From MA-ANB-1 sp965216445 (GTDB lineage Bacteria; Actinomycetota; Acidimicrobiia; Spongiisociales; ZC4RG35), in the NCBI GenBank assembly GCA_965216445.1, contig OZ244166.1, positions 1,116,001 to 1,180,000 on the forward strand: 64,000 bases of DNA, given 5' to 3'. Made by a program: the position numbers and the translations under genes. Of the stretch, positions 43,631 to 51,446 are shown one piece after another; positions within the stretch are counted from its first letter, which is position 1, and every line of letters starts with the position of its first letter. The notes beneath the pieces are model-generated. The model was not told the origin of the DNA. It saw nothing but the letters and a program-made list of their open reading frames with translations, and did no database searches.

Positions 43631-44262
43631 GCATCAAGGTGTTCCTCGTCGACGACCATCGTCTCTTTCTCGCAGGCGTCAAAGCCGAACTCGACGAAGA
43701 GTTCCACATCGCCGGCACTGCTTACGATGTCGACGCTGCGATTGAGGGAATCCGCAACCTGAAACCGCATGTCGTCCTGATTGACGTTCACATGCCGGAC
43801 GGTGGTGGTGTCGCCGTGGTCGAAGGTGTGGCCGAAACCAATCCCGACATCAAGTTTCTCGCCTTGTCGGTTTCCGACAGCGCTGAGGATGTAATTGCGA
43901 TGATCCGTGCCGGCGCCCGGGGTTACGTCACGAAGACGATCGACCCCGATGAGTTAGCTGAGGCAATCCGTCGGATCAATGCGGGAGATGCAGTTTTCTC
44001 ACCGCGGTTGGCAGGTTTTGTCCTCGACGCTTTTGCGGGCGCGATTCCATCGGAAGACGACCCCGAGATGGATCAGTTGACCACAAGGGAAAAGGACGTC
44101 TTGAGATTGATTGCGCGAGGTTTCGCCTACAAGCAGGTCGCGCGCAAACTCAACATTTCGATCAAGACAGTCGAAACCCATGTCTCGTCGGTGTTGAGGA
44201 AGCTGCAGCTCTCCAACCGTCACGAGCTGGCCCGTTGGGCCAGCAAGCGCCGAATCGTCTAG
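43627..44262 (+). CDS. NarL/LuxR family response regulator
   Basis: Two-component regulator of 211 residues. The receiver has acidic DDH near residue 9 and phosphoacceptor Asp in VVLIDVHMPDGGG. The C-terminal LuxR helix-turn-helix reads LTTREKDVLRLIARGFAYKQVARKLNISIKTVETHVSSVLRKLQL. It overlaps the PspC kinase gene (ATGA), so the two are a cognate pair. The likely target is the palindromic region at 42383-42436. Confidence 0.94.
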   Translation: MSIKVFLVDDHRLFLAGVKAELDEEFHIAGTAYDVDAAIEGIRNLKPHVVLIDVHMPDGGGVAVVEGVAETNPDIKFLALSVSDSAEDVIAMIRAGARGYVTKTIDPDELAEAIRRINAGDAVFSPRLAGFVLDAFAGAIPSEDDPEMDQLTTREKDVLRLIARGFAYKQVARKLNISIKTVETHVSSVLRKLQLSNRHELARWASKRRIV

Positions 44263-45491
44263 GCCGGCTCTTTGTAGGCCACTCCGCCCTTGAACACGTG
44301 GGTCACGTTGGATGTGTCTTCGAGGATCCTGACATCCTCCGATGGATCACCGTCAACACAGATCACGTCGGCGTCATAGCCTTCAAGCAACTGGCCTGCC
44401 TTTGGTGCCTGTGGTCCCAACGTCTGCGGACCGTTCGCCGTTGCGGCTTCTATGGCTTGGAGATTGGTCATCCCGTCGGCGACCATGAAACCCAGTTCTT
44501 CGGCATTCCTACCCCACACGCCGGGTGCCCAGATGTCCGTCCCCAATGCAATGCGTACGCCTTTTTCGATAGCCAGAGAGACCGCGTTCGAGTGACTCTT
44601 CGAAGCTTCTTCGCCTTTGATTCGTGCGTATTCGGGCATGCCCTGTTTGGCGCCCTCGGCCATGAGGAACTCAACTACGAAACGGGTCGGTACGAGCGTC
44701 GCATCCTTTTCGATCATCAGATCGGCGGCTTCCTCATCCAAATAGGTGCCGTGTTCAATTGTCTTAACGCCAGCATTGAGGGCGGCGATTATCCCGTCTT
44801 TGCCATGGCAATGGGCACCGACCAGTCGACCCATCCGGGTGGCCTCGTCGACAATTGCTTCCAGTTCTTCGGGGGAAAACTGGGGAAAAAACGGGTCGTC
44901 GAGCTCGCTCAATACTCCGCCCGAGGCGTGGACCTTGATCACCTTCGCTCCGAGGCGGAGCATCCGTCGGACCGCGGCTCGGCACTCATCCGGGCCGTCA
45001 CAGATGTTGTCTTCGCCCCAGTGACGTTCGATGAGGTCGCGGTGCATGTGCAGAGGCGCCCCATGAGTGTCACCGTGACCTGCGGTCTGGGAGAGCATCC
45101 CGCCGCTGGCGTAGATGTTGGGACCTACCGCCCAACCCTCATCGATGGTTCTGCCCAGGAAGGTCCCGTAGCCGCCCATCTCTCGGACTGAGGTGAATCC
45201 GGCGTCTAGGGCCTGGCGTGCGTCATGGGTGACCCGCATGGCAGCCATCTGGGGTCGCAGCCCCAGCAGATCATTGAAGTTGGCACTGGGGAGGCCCAAG
45301 AAATGGCCGTGACACTCCCACATTCCCGGCATCACGGTTTGGGTCTCAACAATCTCGGCATCGGCTGTCACGGGCGCGCCATCCGAAGAGCCGGCATAAG
45401 CGATAGTTTGGCCTTCGATAAGAACAACGCCGCTGTCTATCGGCTCACCACGTCCGGGTATGAGCTTCTCCGCTTCGATTCGTATTGTCAT
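44259..45491 (-). CDS. Metal-dependent amidohydrolase
   Basis: Amidohydrolase-superfamily enzyme of 410 residues, similar to the imidazolonepropionase/prolidase (Sgx9260-like) group. VMPGMWECHGHFLG is the HxH metal site, and KVIKVHASGGV contains the bridging Lys. VGAHCHGKDGIIAALNAGVKTIEHGTYLD supplies two more His ligands and LGTDIWAP the Asp. The substrate is probably a peptide-like or lactam compound. It overlaps the upstream LiaF-like gene by 4 nt and the convergent regulator gene by 4 nt. Confidence 0.88.
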   Translation of the reverse strand: MTIRIEAEKLIPGRGEPIDSGVVLIEGQTIAYAGSSDGAPVTADAEIVETQTVMPGMWECHGHFLGLPSANFNDLLGLRPQMAAMRVTHDARQALDAGFTSVREMGGYGTFLGRTIDEGWAVGPNIYASGGMLSQTAGHGDTHGAPLHMHRDLIERHWGEDNICDGPDECRAAVRRMLRLGAKVIKVHASGGVLSELDDPFFPQFSPEELEAIVDEATRMGRLVGAHCHGKDGIIAALNAGVKTIEHGTYLDEEAADLMIEKDATLVPTRFVVEFLMAEGAKQGMPEYARIKGEEASKSHSNAVSLAIEKGVRIALGTDIWAPGVWGRNAEELGFMVADGMTNLQAIEAATANGPQTLGPQAPKAGQLLEGYDADVICVDGDPSEDVRILEDTSNVTHVFKGGVAYKEPA

Positions 45492-45949
45492 ACGGCGGCG
45501 ATCTCTTCTGAAGATTGGTTGAGCACTCTTGCACCGCCGAAGCCGATGAATCCACCGACGTGGACAACTGGAGAATCGGTGCTGGTGTCGGTTGCCGTGG
45601 AGTCGTCAAAACCACCAGCGATCACCTGGCCGGTGAAATTGACTTTCCAGCCTTGGGGGATGACCAGCTCGAATCCACCAAAGACAATTGCCAGATCGAG
45701 ATAGATTCCTGTTGGTGCCGGGTTCACGTGCCTCAAGTCCAGCCTGGCGCCACCAAACATCGTGAGCACTTTCCCGCCATAGAACGGATCGGCCAAGGAG
45801 GTGAGCTCCTCGCCGGAGAAGATCGACACCAGGTCGACTTCTTGGGTTTGTGGTTCAGCATTCGACTTCAGCATGAACTTGGCTGCAACGGCCGTGCCCA
45901 AGGCTGCGAGGAACGCGAGCTTGATCAGTCTCGATAGGAATTTGAACAT
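45488..45949 (-). CDS. LiaF-like cell-wall-stress domain protein
   Basis: A 153-residue protein with an N-terminal hydrophobic segment (LIKLAFLAALGTAVAAKFML) and a beta-repeat domain, LTMFGGARLDLRHVNPAPTGIYLDLAIVFGGFELVIPQGWKV...VGGFIGFGGARVL, the FGG-rich pattern of LiaF C-terminal domains. ATG 45949 has TATGGT 7 nt upstream; the frame is open to 46111, but the extra 54 residues are unlike the family. It overlaps the amidohydrolase start. Confidence 0.8.
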   Translation of the reverse strand: MFKFLSRLIKLAFLAALGTAVAAKFMLKSNAEPQTQEVDLVSIFSGEELTSLADPFYGGKVLTMFGGARLDLRHVNPAPTGIYLDLAIVFGGFELVIPQGWKVNFTGQVIAGGFDDSTATDTSTDSPVVHVGGFIGFGGARVLNQSSEEIAAV

Positions 45950-45956
45950 CCCTGTA

Positions 45957-45962
45957 ACCATA
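45957..45962 (-). promoter_or_regulatory. -10 element of the LiaF-like gene
   Basis: TATGGT lies 7 nt before ATG 45949 on the minus strand, with no Shine-Dalgarno. Confidence 0.45.
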
Positions 45963-46012
45963 TCTGATTTTGCAGGGGGAAGAATTGGCGATGCCACAAT
46001 GTTGAGCTGCGC

Positions 46013-46774
46013 ATGGACCAACCCAACCCACTGGCGGTTTTGTGGGGCATATTCAAGATTCGCCTCACCATCCGGAAACCCAACCCGTCTGGCATCGGAA
46101 TCGCCGACCATCGCGTTCTCGCCGATGTTCTGAGTGTCATGGACGGCGAGCGAGATCCCGATTTGGGAGAGCTTGATCCCGTTTTGGCGGAGTACATCAG
46201 CGATATGTCGACGATCAATCCAGAAGACATGTCTAGAGATGAAGCCCTTGCCTATTGGATCAACCTTTACAACGCCGGTGCTTTGCGACTCGCGGCACGC
46301 GCTCAGTCCGAAGGCAGGGAGTCCGTTCTCCGGATTCCCGGCGCCTTCAGTCGCCCGCTGACGGCAGTCAATGGCGAGACGCTGTCTCTAGACGCAGTAG
46401 AGCACGGCAAGATCCGACGTTTCAAAGACCCACGGATCCATGCAGCCCTCGTTTGCGGATCGGTTTCGTGCCCGACACTGAGGACCGAGCCCTATCGGGG
46501 CACCGATATCGATCGACAGCTCGACTCCCAGATGGAGGACTTCCTGACTGCAGGGGGAGCAGTCTTTGACTCGGCTGGAGTGCTCAAATTGAGTCGAGTG
46601 TTTCTCTGGTATGGATCCGACTTTGTCCGTCCCACGAGGATGCCGTCAATGTTGCCGGTTTCGAAATCTCGCCTGGTCCCGGCTTTGGGGCGCTGGCTCA
46701 GTCCTCAAATGCTCACAGCTGAGTCGGTCGAGTTTCAGCCTTATGACTGGGGGCTGAGGTGCTCCCTGTCCTGA
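46013..46774 (+). CDS. DUF547 domain protein
   Basis: A 253-residue protein of the DUF547 family: SRDEALAYWINLYNAGALRLAARA and DPRIHAALVCGSVSCPTLRTEPYRGTDIDRQLDSQMEDFL are its two conserved blocks, with the Cys-containing VCGSxSCP. FLWYGSDF follows. The function is unknown, though the family has been compared with cysteine-peptidase folds. It overlaps the convergent membrane gene by 34 bp. Confidence 0.85.
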   Translation: MDQPNPLAVLWGIFKIRLTIRKPNPSGIGIADHRVLADVLSVMDGERDPDLGELDPVLAEYISDMSTINPEDMSRDEALAYWINLYNAGALRLAARAQSEGRESVLRIPGAFSRPLTAVNGETLSLDAVEHGKIRRFKDPRIHAALVCGSVSCPTLRTEPYRGTDIDRQLDSQMEDFLTAGGAVFDSAGVLKLSRVFLWYGSDFVRPTRMPSMLPVSKSRLVPALGRWLSPQMLTAESVEFQPYDWGLRCSLS

Positions 46775-47382
46775 CGGCGATGCGCAGTTAGCAGCACAGT
46801 GATCGCGGCGATTGCCGCGACGGTGTCAGCGGGGAGAACTATCCGCAACATTTCGGAGGCATCGACCAGCCAGCCGCCGTCGACAGTGAAGCCGACTGTG
46901 TCCAGATACAGGGCAATTGAACCCACACAGACGACGATCAACCCAATTGCGGCAGCGTCGGCGACCTTTGGCCCCCACAGTTTTCTCGCACCTATGAACA
47001 AAGCTGCCGTCGCCCATGCGATGTCCAGCGATGACAGCAGCTGGAGGAATTGAAGTGAGGGATCAAATCGGGAGGCCGCAGAAGTCGCCAGGGTCAACAG
47101 GGCGGCGAAACCGGTGACGAGAGCGACAATGGAGGCGGCGGAGGCGAGCCAGGGGCGCTTGTTCTCAGGGAACCAGGGATGGTCGGTCAGTGGAGCCAAC
47201 TTCCGGACGAGAGAGAAGGCGGCTAGCTGCAACACCAGGAGGTGGACGTTGTCGTACCAAAACAGGGCGTCATGATCCGTGGGTGACCGAAAGACCAGGG
47301 CGACAACCGACAGCGGGATAGCCCACAGGAACAAGAATCGAAGAGAAGTCCCAAGAGCTTTCTCAAGTGGGTGGGAAGTCAT
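46741..47382 (-). CDS. Membrane protein, unknown
   Basis: A 213-residue protein with five or six hydrophobic segments (FLFLWAIPLSVVALVF, LLVLQLAAFSLVRKL, AASIVALVTGFAALLTLATSA, IAWATAALFIGARKL, AAAIGLIVVCVGSIALYL, DTVAAIAAITVLLTAH). No family is recognised. The C-terminal tail is polar. It overlaps the convergent DUF547 gene by 34 bp and the head of the divergent small protein is 27 bp away. Confidence 0.7.
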   Translation of the reverse strand: MTSHPLEKALGTSLRFLFLWAIPLSVVALVFRSPTDHDALFWYDNVHLLVLQLAAFSLVRKLAPLTDHPWFPENKRPWLASAASIVALVTGFAALLTLATSAASRFDPSLQFLQLLSSLDIAWATAALFIGARKLWGPKVADAAAIGLIVVCVGSIALYLDTVGFTVDGGWLVDASEMLRIVLPADTVAAIAAITVLLTAHRRQDREHLSPQS

Positions 47383-47409
47383 CGTCCACCGCGTCTGTTG
47401 TTCGCATCG

Positions 47410-47592
47410 ATGAGCCCCATTGATCTGATCCTCCCTGAGACCGACGCCGGAGTATTGGCACAGCTGGTGTTGTTTGTCGCTGTTCTCCTGGTTGCATTCT
47501 GGTTCACGAGGTCGAAGCCTGAGTGGCGGCTCGTCGTGATAGGCGTCGCTCTACTCGGGTTCGGGTTCATTGGATTCCGTGCTCTCCATTGA
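47410..47592 (+). CDS. Small two-segment membrane protein, unknown
   Basis: About 60 residues from ATG 47410 with two hydrophobic segments (VLAQLVLFVAVLLVAFWF and LVVIGVALLGFGFIGFRALH) separated by TRSKPEWR. A start at 47371 would add 13 residues. The predicted loop is positive, consistent with a small inner-membrane hairpin. Its 3' end overlaps the convergent DUF1684 gene by 26 bp. Confidence 0.6.
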   Translation: MSPIDLILPETDAGVLAQLVLFVAVLLVAFWFTRSKPEWRLVVIGVALLGFGFIGFRALH

Positions 47593-48190
47593 CGGGAATC
47601 TGCGCACCGGCGGTGACTTCAAGGGTCAGCTGATTGGCCGGGGGTGCCAGCGGACAGGACCACTTCGGGGAGTGGACACAACTTGGGTGGTAGGCATAGT
47701 TGAAGTCCAGAATCAACCCGGTTGCTGTCTGACCCAAGTCCGCACCTTTGACCGTATCCAGGAGGTAGCGACCGCCGCCATAGGTTGAGTCACCGTTGGT
47801 TTTGTCCCGGAACGGTAAGAAGATCCCACCTCCGTATGCGTCCAACCACATGACGTCGAGGTTGTGTCCCTGGCCATCGAACTCGAATTCGACAACGCCA
47901 ACACGACGAAAGCGGGTTGAGCCGTGGCTCGAGTTGGCGACATCGGTTTCGACTTCGACATCGGGAACAAACCGGCCCTCAGTTCGCCACTTCGGATCGA
48001 AATCAAAGTAGGGGAGACCCCTGAACGTCTTTCGGTTTTCGATGGGGGATTGGGGGTGATCAGCGAACAGTTGATCGCGTTCACTTCGCCAGGTCCTCCA
48101 GGTATCGGGCCCGGGATCTGATTTGCGTACGTGCCGATATATCTCAGCAACTCTGCGTCGGTAGTCGAGTAGTTCGAGGGATTGATTCAT
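47567..48190 (-). CDS. DUF1684 domain protein
   Basis: A 207-residue protein with the DUF1684 blocks LPYFDFDPKWRTEGRF, LPFRDKTNGDSTYGGGRYLLDT and LDFNYAYHPSCVHSPKWSCPLAPPANQLTLEVTAG. The biochemical function is unknown. ATG 48190 has GAGGTGAG upstream; a GTG four codons earlier (48202) is also possible. It is divergent from the whiB7-like unit. Confidence 0.88.
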   Translation of the reverse strand: MNQSLELLDYRRRVAEIYRHVRKSDPGPDTWRTWRSERDQLFADHPQSPIENRKTFRGLPYFDFDPKWRTEGRFVPDVEVETDVANSSHGSTRFRRVGVVEFEFDGQGHNLDVMWLDAYGGGIFLPFRDKTNGDSTYGGGRYLLDTVKGADLGQTATGLILDFNYAYHPSCVHSPKWSCPLAPPANQLTLEVTAGAQIPVNGEHGIQ

Positions 48191-48226
48191 GGGGCCACTC
48201 ACCTCAACACATTCAAGTGCATCGGG

Positions 48227-48270
48227 AATTCCTTAAATAGCTTGACTCAGGGTTTTCAAACGACCAATGT
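48227..48270 (+). promoter_or_regulatory. Promoter of the whiB7-like unit
   Basis: An AT-rich stretch, AATTCCTTAAATA (48227-48239), lies 2 nt before a -35 TTGACT (48242-48247). CAATGT/AATGTT follows at 17-18 bp. In mycobacteria WhiB7 binds an AT-rich element just upstream of the -35 of its own promoter, so this layout suggests autoregulation. Confidence 0.55.
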
Positions 48271-48297
48271 TGACCGGGTCAAGTAAGAGAGGCATCG

Positions 48298-48414
48298 ATG
48301 ATCGAGCAGCGGAATATCGCATTCACCCAGCTTCAGGCTGGCTTTGTCGCGCCCGTTCCGACGTCCGATGGCGCTGCAGCCACCAATGCCAACCGGCAGC
48401 CTCTCGATCCATGA
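48298..48414 (+). CDS. Upstream ORF (38 codons) in the whiB7-like leader
   Basis: ATG 48298 has AGAGAGG 5 nt upstream and encodes 38 residues beginning MIEQRNIAFTQLQAG, ending TGA 48412-48414. The peptide has no known family, no signal and no membrane segment. It lies between a promoter and an intrinsic terminator that precedes the whiB7-like gene, as the uORFs of mycobacterial and Streptomyces whiB7 leaders do. CCGGCAGCC within its last codons (48393-48401) can pair with the terminator 5' arm. It is probably a sensor of slowed translation rather than a functional peptide (inference). Confidence 0.7.
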   Translation: MIEQRNIAFTQLQAGFVAPVPTSDGAAATNANRQPLDP

Positions 48415-48443
48415 GTTGATCTTCAACAACGTTTCATGAGCAG

Positions 48444-48472
48444 GCCGCCGGAGAAACCCGGCGGCTTTCTTT
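48444..48472 (+). terminator. Intrinsic terminator (attenuator) before the whiB7-like gene
   Basis: GCCGCCGG (48444-48451) and CCGGCGGC (48458-48465) form an 8-bp perfect stem with loop AGAAAC, followed by TTTCTTT. It lies 43 nt before the ATG. GGCCGCCGG (48443-48451) can instead pair, 8 of 9 positions, with CCGGCAGCC inside the upstream ORF, an antiterminator. Confidence 0.85.
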
Positions 48473-48515
48473 ATGCCCCGAAAACGGACGAGAACAACAA
48501 GAAACAGGATTCGAG

Positions 48516-48830
48516 ATGAGCGAAGAGTTAAGACAAATACAAGAAGACGGGCGATGTAGTTCGGTGGGGGACCATGACTGGTTCTTCTCAGAACGGCCCG
48601 CGGAAATGGCAAGAGCTCAGGAAGTGTGTGCCGGTTGTGATCTCAGGGTCAGATGCCTCGAGATCGCCCTCAAGGAAGGACACGACTGGGGTGTCTGGGG
48701 TGGTGTCATCTTTTGGGATGGCCAACCCTTCCACCGACGCCGCGGACGAGGTCGTCCTCGTCATGAAGACGCTGGACTTCCCCTCCAGGCTGACATCACT
48801 GAGCTTTGGGATCAGGTGAAGTCTGCTTGA
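48516..48830 (+). CDS. whiB7: WhiB7-like transcription factor with AT-hook
   Basis: Iron-sulfur WhiB-family regulator of 104 residues. Cluster cysteines C14, C38, C41 and C47 are in the C-x23-C-x2-C-x5-C array; the turn GVWGG is at 59-63. An AT-hook RGRGRPR (76-82) follows, the feature that separates WhiB7 from other WhiB proteins. WhiB7 activates intrinsic antibiotic-resistance genes in mycobacteria together with the principal sigma factor. Here a sigma gene lies just downstream, convergent. The C-terminal extension after the AT-hook (about 22 residues) is longer than in mycobacterial WhiB7. AGGA lies 6 nt before the ATG. Confidence 0.88.
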   Translation: MSEELRQIQEDGRCSSVGDHDWFFSERPAEMARAQEVCAGCDLRVRCLEIALKEGHDWGVWGGVIFWDGQPFHRRRGRGRPRHEDAGLPLQADITELWDQVKSA

Positions 48831-48848
48831 TCTGCTTAGACGAAACGT

Positions 48849-48890
48849 AAGAAGCGCAACCAGTGGCACGGGCCGCTGATTGCGCTTCTT
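48849..48890. terminator. Bidirectional terminator between whiB7-like and sigma genes
   Basis: AAGAAGCGCAA (48849-48859) pairs perfectly with TTGCGCTTCTT (48880-48890), with further inner pairing (CAGTGG/CCGCTG). The A- and T-rich ends serve both strands of the convergent pair. Confidence 0.8.
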
Positions 48891-48911
48891 CGGTTGTCTG
48901 GGAGGGAGGGG

Positions 48912-49844
48912 TTAAGAGACTGCGAGTTGTCTCAAGCTTGCTGGTGTGGATGGGTGGCGCATCTTGGCCAGAGCTTTCGCTTCGATCTGGCGGATCCGTT
49001 CCCGGGTGACTTCGAAGTGACGTCCGACTTCGTCCAGGGTCGCCGGCGTCTGGCCGTAGAGCCCGTATCGCATCTCGATGATGGTGCGTTCCCGGTCGTT
49101 GAGGCGTTCCAAGATCAGTTTGAGGTCTTCGACATTCAGTTTGGAGACGATCAATTCAAACGGCGTGGCGGCGTCGTGATCTTCGATGAAGTCCCCAAGA
49201 GTGGCGTTGTCCTCCCCAACAGGCTCGAAAATCGAGATCGGTTCAGGTGCGACCTTGCGAGCGTCGTTCAACTTGGTGATCGATAGTCCTGATTCGTCAG
49301 CGAGTTCTTCGTCGGTGGGCTTACGACCGAGCTTCTTGGTGAGGTTCGCTTCGGCGGTCTGCATCTGGGTGATGGTGTCCATCATGTGGACCGGAACCCG
49401 GATAGTGCGGCTCTTGTCTGCGATAGCCCTGGTGATGGCCTGGCGGATCCACCACGTGGCGTATGTGGAAAACTTGAAACCCTTCCGATACTCGAACTTT
49501 TCCACAGCCCTGATCAGTCCCAGATTTCCCTCCTGGACGAGGTCGAGGAAGGGGAGTCGGGCGTGGCCGTATCGTTTAGCGATAGAGACAACCAATCTCA
49601 GGTTGGCGCGGATGAAAGTCTGGCGTGCTTCTTCTCCGGCCCGAACCAGTCTCCGCAATTCGCGGCGTTTTGCCTGGTTCTTCTCGTTTTCCAAAGCACT
49701 TGCTGCCTTATTCCCGTTTTCGATCGCTTTGGCGAGGCGTACTTCGTCCTCTGCGGTGAGCAGATCGTAAGTGCCGATTCCGTCCAGATACTGACGGATC
49801 GCTTCGTCGCTGACTTCTCGTCTGATTGATGAGCTACTTGCCAT
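48912..49844 (-). CDS. RNA polymerase sigma factor, sigma-70 group 1/2 (SigA/SigB/HrdB-like)
   Basis: A 310-residue sigma factor from ATG 49844. Region 1.2 starts DEAIRQYLDGIGTYDLLTAEDEVRLAKAIE. Region 2 is ANLRLVVSIAKRYGHARLPFLDLVQEGNLGLIRAVEKFEYRKGFKFSTYATWWIRQAITRAIADKSRTIRVPVHM. Region 3 follows (LTKKLGRKPTDEELA). Region 4 is ERTIIEMRYGLYGQTPATLDEVGRHFEVTRERIRQIEAKALAKMRHP. The missing long region 1.1 suggests a group 2 or short principal factor; whether it is the housekeeping sigma cannot be settled here. Confidence 0.93.
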   Translation of the reverse strand: MASSSSIRREVSDEAIRQYLDGIGTYDLLTAEDEVRLAKAIENGNKAASALENEKNQAKRRELRRLVRAGEEARQTFIRANLRLVVSIAKRYGHARLPFLDLVQEGNLGLIRAVEKFEYRKGFKFSTYATWWIRQAITRAIADKSRTIRVPVHMMDTITQMQTAEANLTKKLGRKPTDEELADESGLSITKLNDARKVAPEPISIFEPVGEDNATLGDFIEDHDAATPFELIVSKLNVEDLKLILERLNDRERTIIEMRYGLYGQTPATLDEVGRHFEVTRERIRQIEAKALAKMRHPSTPASLRQLAVS

Positions 49845-50059
49845 AGTCTTTTTCCTGGGCCAGCGTAGGAACACGGGGGGCCACTATTGAGGATTTATCC
49901 ACAGTCTGTTTATCGCCAATAGTTCGAGAAAACTAAATGGGTTGTGCGAATCAATACGCACACGCGCGAAGGGTCTAGTCAGTGTTTTCCGATTTCGAAT
50001 CCAAAGTGGGCTGAGAGTTCGGACCTGTCGTAGAATCTCGTCTCCAGCAGACAATGCTT

Positions 50060-50133
50060 GGGCGTTTAGCTCAGTTGGCTAGAGCACTGCCCTTACAAGG
50101 CAGGGGTCGGCGGTTCGAGTCCGTCAACGCCCA
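50060..50133 (+). tRNA. tRNA-Val (TAC anticodon)
   Basis: A complete 74-nt cloverleaf: acceptor GGGCGTT/AACGCCC, D stem GCTC/GAGC, anticodon stem CTGCC/GGCAG with loop CTTACAA, T stem GGCGG/CCGTC with one G-U, discriminator A; CCA is not encoded. TAGAAT at 50031-50036 is a likely -10. Confidence 0.95.
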
Positions 50134-50745
50134 CTGTCGATTCGCCCTGTGCTGGTTGGGGATTCGGGCATTCGTCAGATCGGTGGATCGTGGAGATACC
50201 CGTTAGCGTCCACAACGCTCCACACGAGGTGAGAGAAGCGCCTTTCAAGCACGTCGAAGAGAAGCCAGAGCCGAGAGCAGAAGTACCGGTATGTGTGGTT
50301 CGTCGGTTACGTGCTGCTAGCCCCGTATTTGGACGTCGCCCGACGAGTTGAAGACCGCCACCTCACTGAACTCGTTGTCGACGCATGAGGAGACGGTTGC
50401 CCACAGGCTGCGCACAGAATCAGCAAAGTCGCTGAATAGACCCACATTCTCATTCCACTGACCCTACCTGTTTGGCGGAGTGCGTCAGAGTTGAGTGCGC
50501 GCGGTCCTGCCGATCATACGCATAATGCCGGAATGGACGGCCCAAGCAGTCCGTCTCGAAAAGTGTTCACGAGGAGAGACTGTACGCATGCCGATCCGAG
50601 CAGACGTGTCGTTACGTGCGCTGGATTTGAGTGTCGCGATTCCGCACGGCTGATGCCCTTATCTGTGAAATCCGCGCGTGCATCAGTGGGAGCCGGCTTC
50701 CTGAGAGGTCGCTACCTGGTCAATCGACAAGGGAAAGGAAATGTA
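50134..50745 (+). other. Long non-coding stretch after tRNA-Val
   Basis: About 610 bp with no supported gene. The 3' half is an open frame continuous with the secreted-protein gene, but it lacks a signal peptide or other family feature, so it is left out. TTGAGT (50491) with TCATAC 17 bp later is a weak promoter candidate. No copy of the tRNA 3' end was noticed further on, so integration at the tRNA is not demonstrated. Confidence 0.5.
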
Positions 50746-51366
50746 ATGCTGACTCATTACCGAAGGGGTAGCCACACGGCTCGCCCGAGATGGTCTGCAA
50801 CGAAAGCTAGGCCAGTTCTGCGGCTGATTGTGCTTGGTCTGATGACACTGAGCATTCCGGTTCTAGCCACCCCACCAGGCACGACCGAGTTCGTGGCATC
50901 GGGGTTTGATGTGATCGCACATGGGGAAGACGCCAACGTGGGCGCGTTCTCGGTGTTCGTGAACGCGGAGGAGGTCGATGACGGCTGGAACGTACAGATC
51001 CGCGCCGAAGGTGGTATCGATTGCTATTGGGAAGGCGTTACTGGCGATCACTTCACTGAAACGTCGGGCGAAGTGGGCGTCCAAACTGATTCGCCGGATT
51101 CATCGGACGACTGCGCCGGAGATTTCATGCACGTTTGGGTCTACGCGGAGTTCGTCACAACCACGAGTCAGGCGAAAGAGAGTGTGCGTGATGATGGTCT
51201 GCACTGTGTCGGGACGCGAGCGAGCGCCGACTACTTCGAGGCAACGGTCGTTGTCACTCATGACGTGATGGCTGAACCTGTGGAAATCGTGACCACTGAC
51301 ACCCACTATTGGACGATGGATGGCTTCTGTCACGCTACAGGCACACCCGGAAGTCCGGAGGGTTGA
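50746..51366 (+). CDS. Secreted protein, unknown
   Basis: A 206-residue protein from ATG 50746 (AAAGGAA 5 nt upstream). A long basic n-region precedes LIVLGLMTLSIPVLATPPG, a signal peptide with a likely cut after VLA. The mature part is about 170 residues, acidic, with several cysteines and alternating beta-like segments (GWNVQIRAEGGIDCYWEGV, CAGDFMHVWVYAEFV). No family is recognised. An ECF-like sigma gene starts 80 bp downstream. It may be under that sigma factor (inference). Confidence 0.65.
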   Translation: MLTHYRRGSHTARPRWSATKARPVLRLIVLGLMTLSIPVLATPPGTTEFVASGFDVIAHGEDANVGAFSVFVNAEEVDDGWNVQIRAEGGIDCYWEGVTGDHFTETSGEVGVQTDSPDSSDDCAGDFMHVWVYAEFVTTTSQAKESVRDDGLHCVGTRASADYFEATVVVTHDVMAEPVEIVTTDTHYWTMDGFCHATGTPGSPEG

Positions 51367-51446
51367 TAACCATCTCAGTTGGGGCCGAGTTATCGGCCCC
51401 AACTGTGCGCTCAGCTCGGTCCGTCACCGACACGCTGGATCCGCTG

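Noticed and set aside
44235..45191. A 318-codon plus-strand frame over the amidohydrolase
   Set aside because: Antisense to a gene with clear metal-site motifs; no ribosome site or family pattern.
48256..48612. A 118-codon minus-strand frame in the whiB7 leader
   Set aside because: It overlaps the uORF, terminator and gene start on the opposite strand and has no recognisable features.
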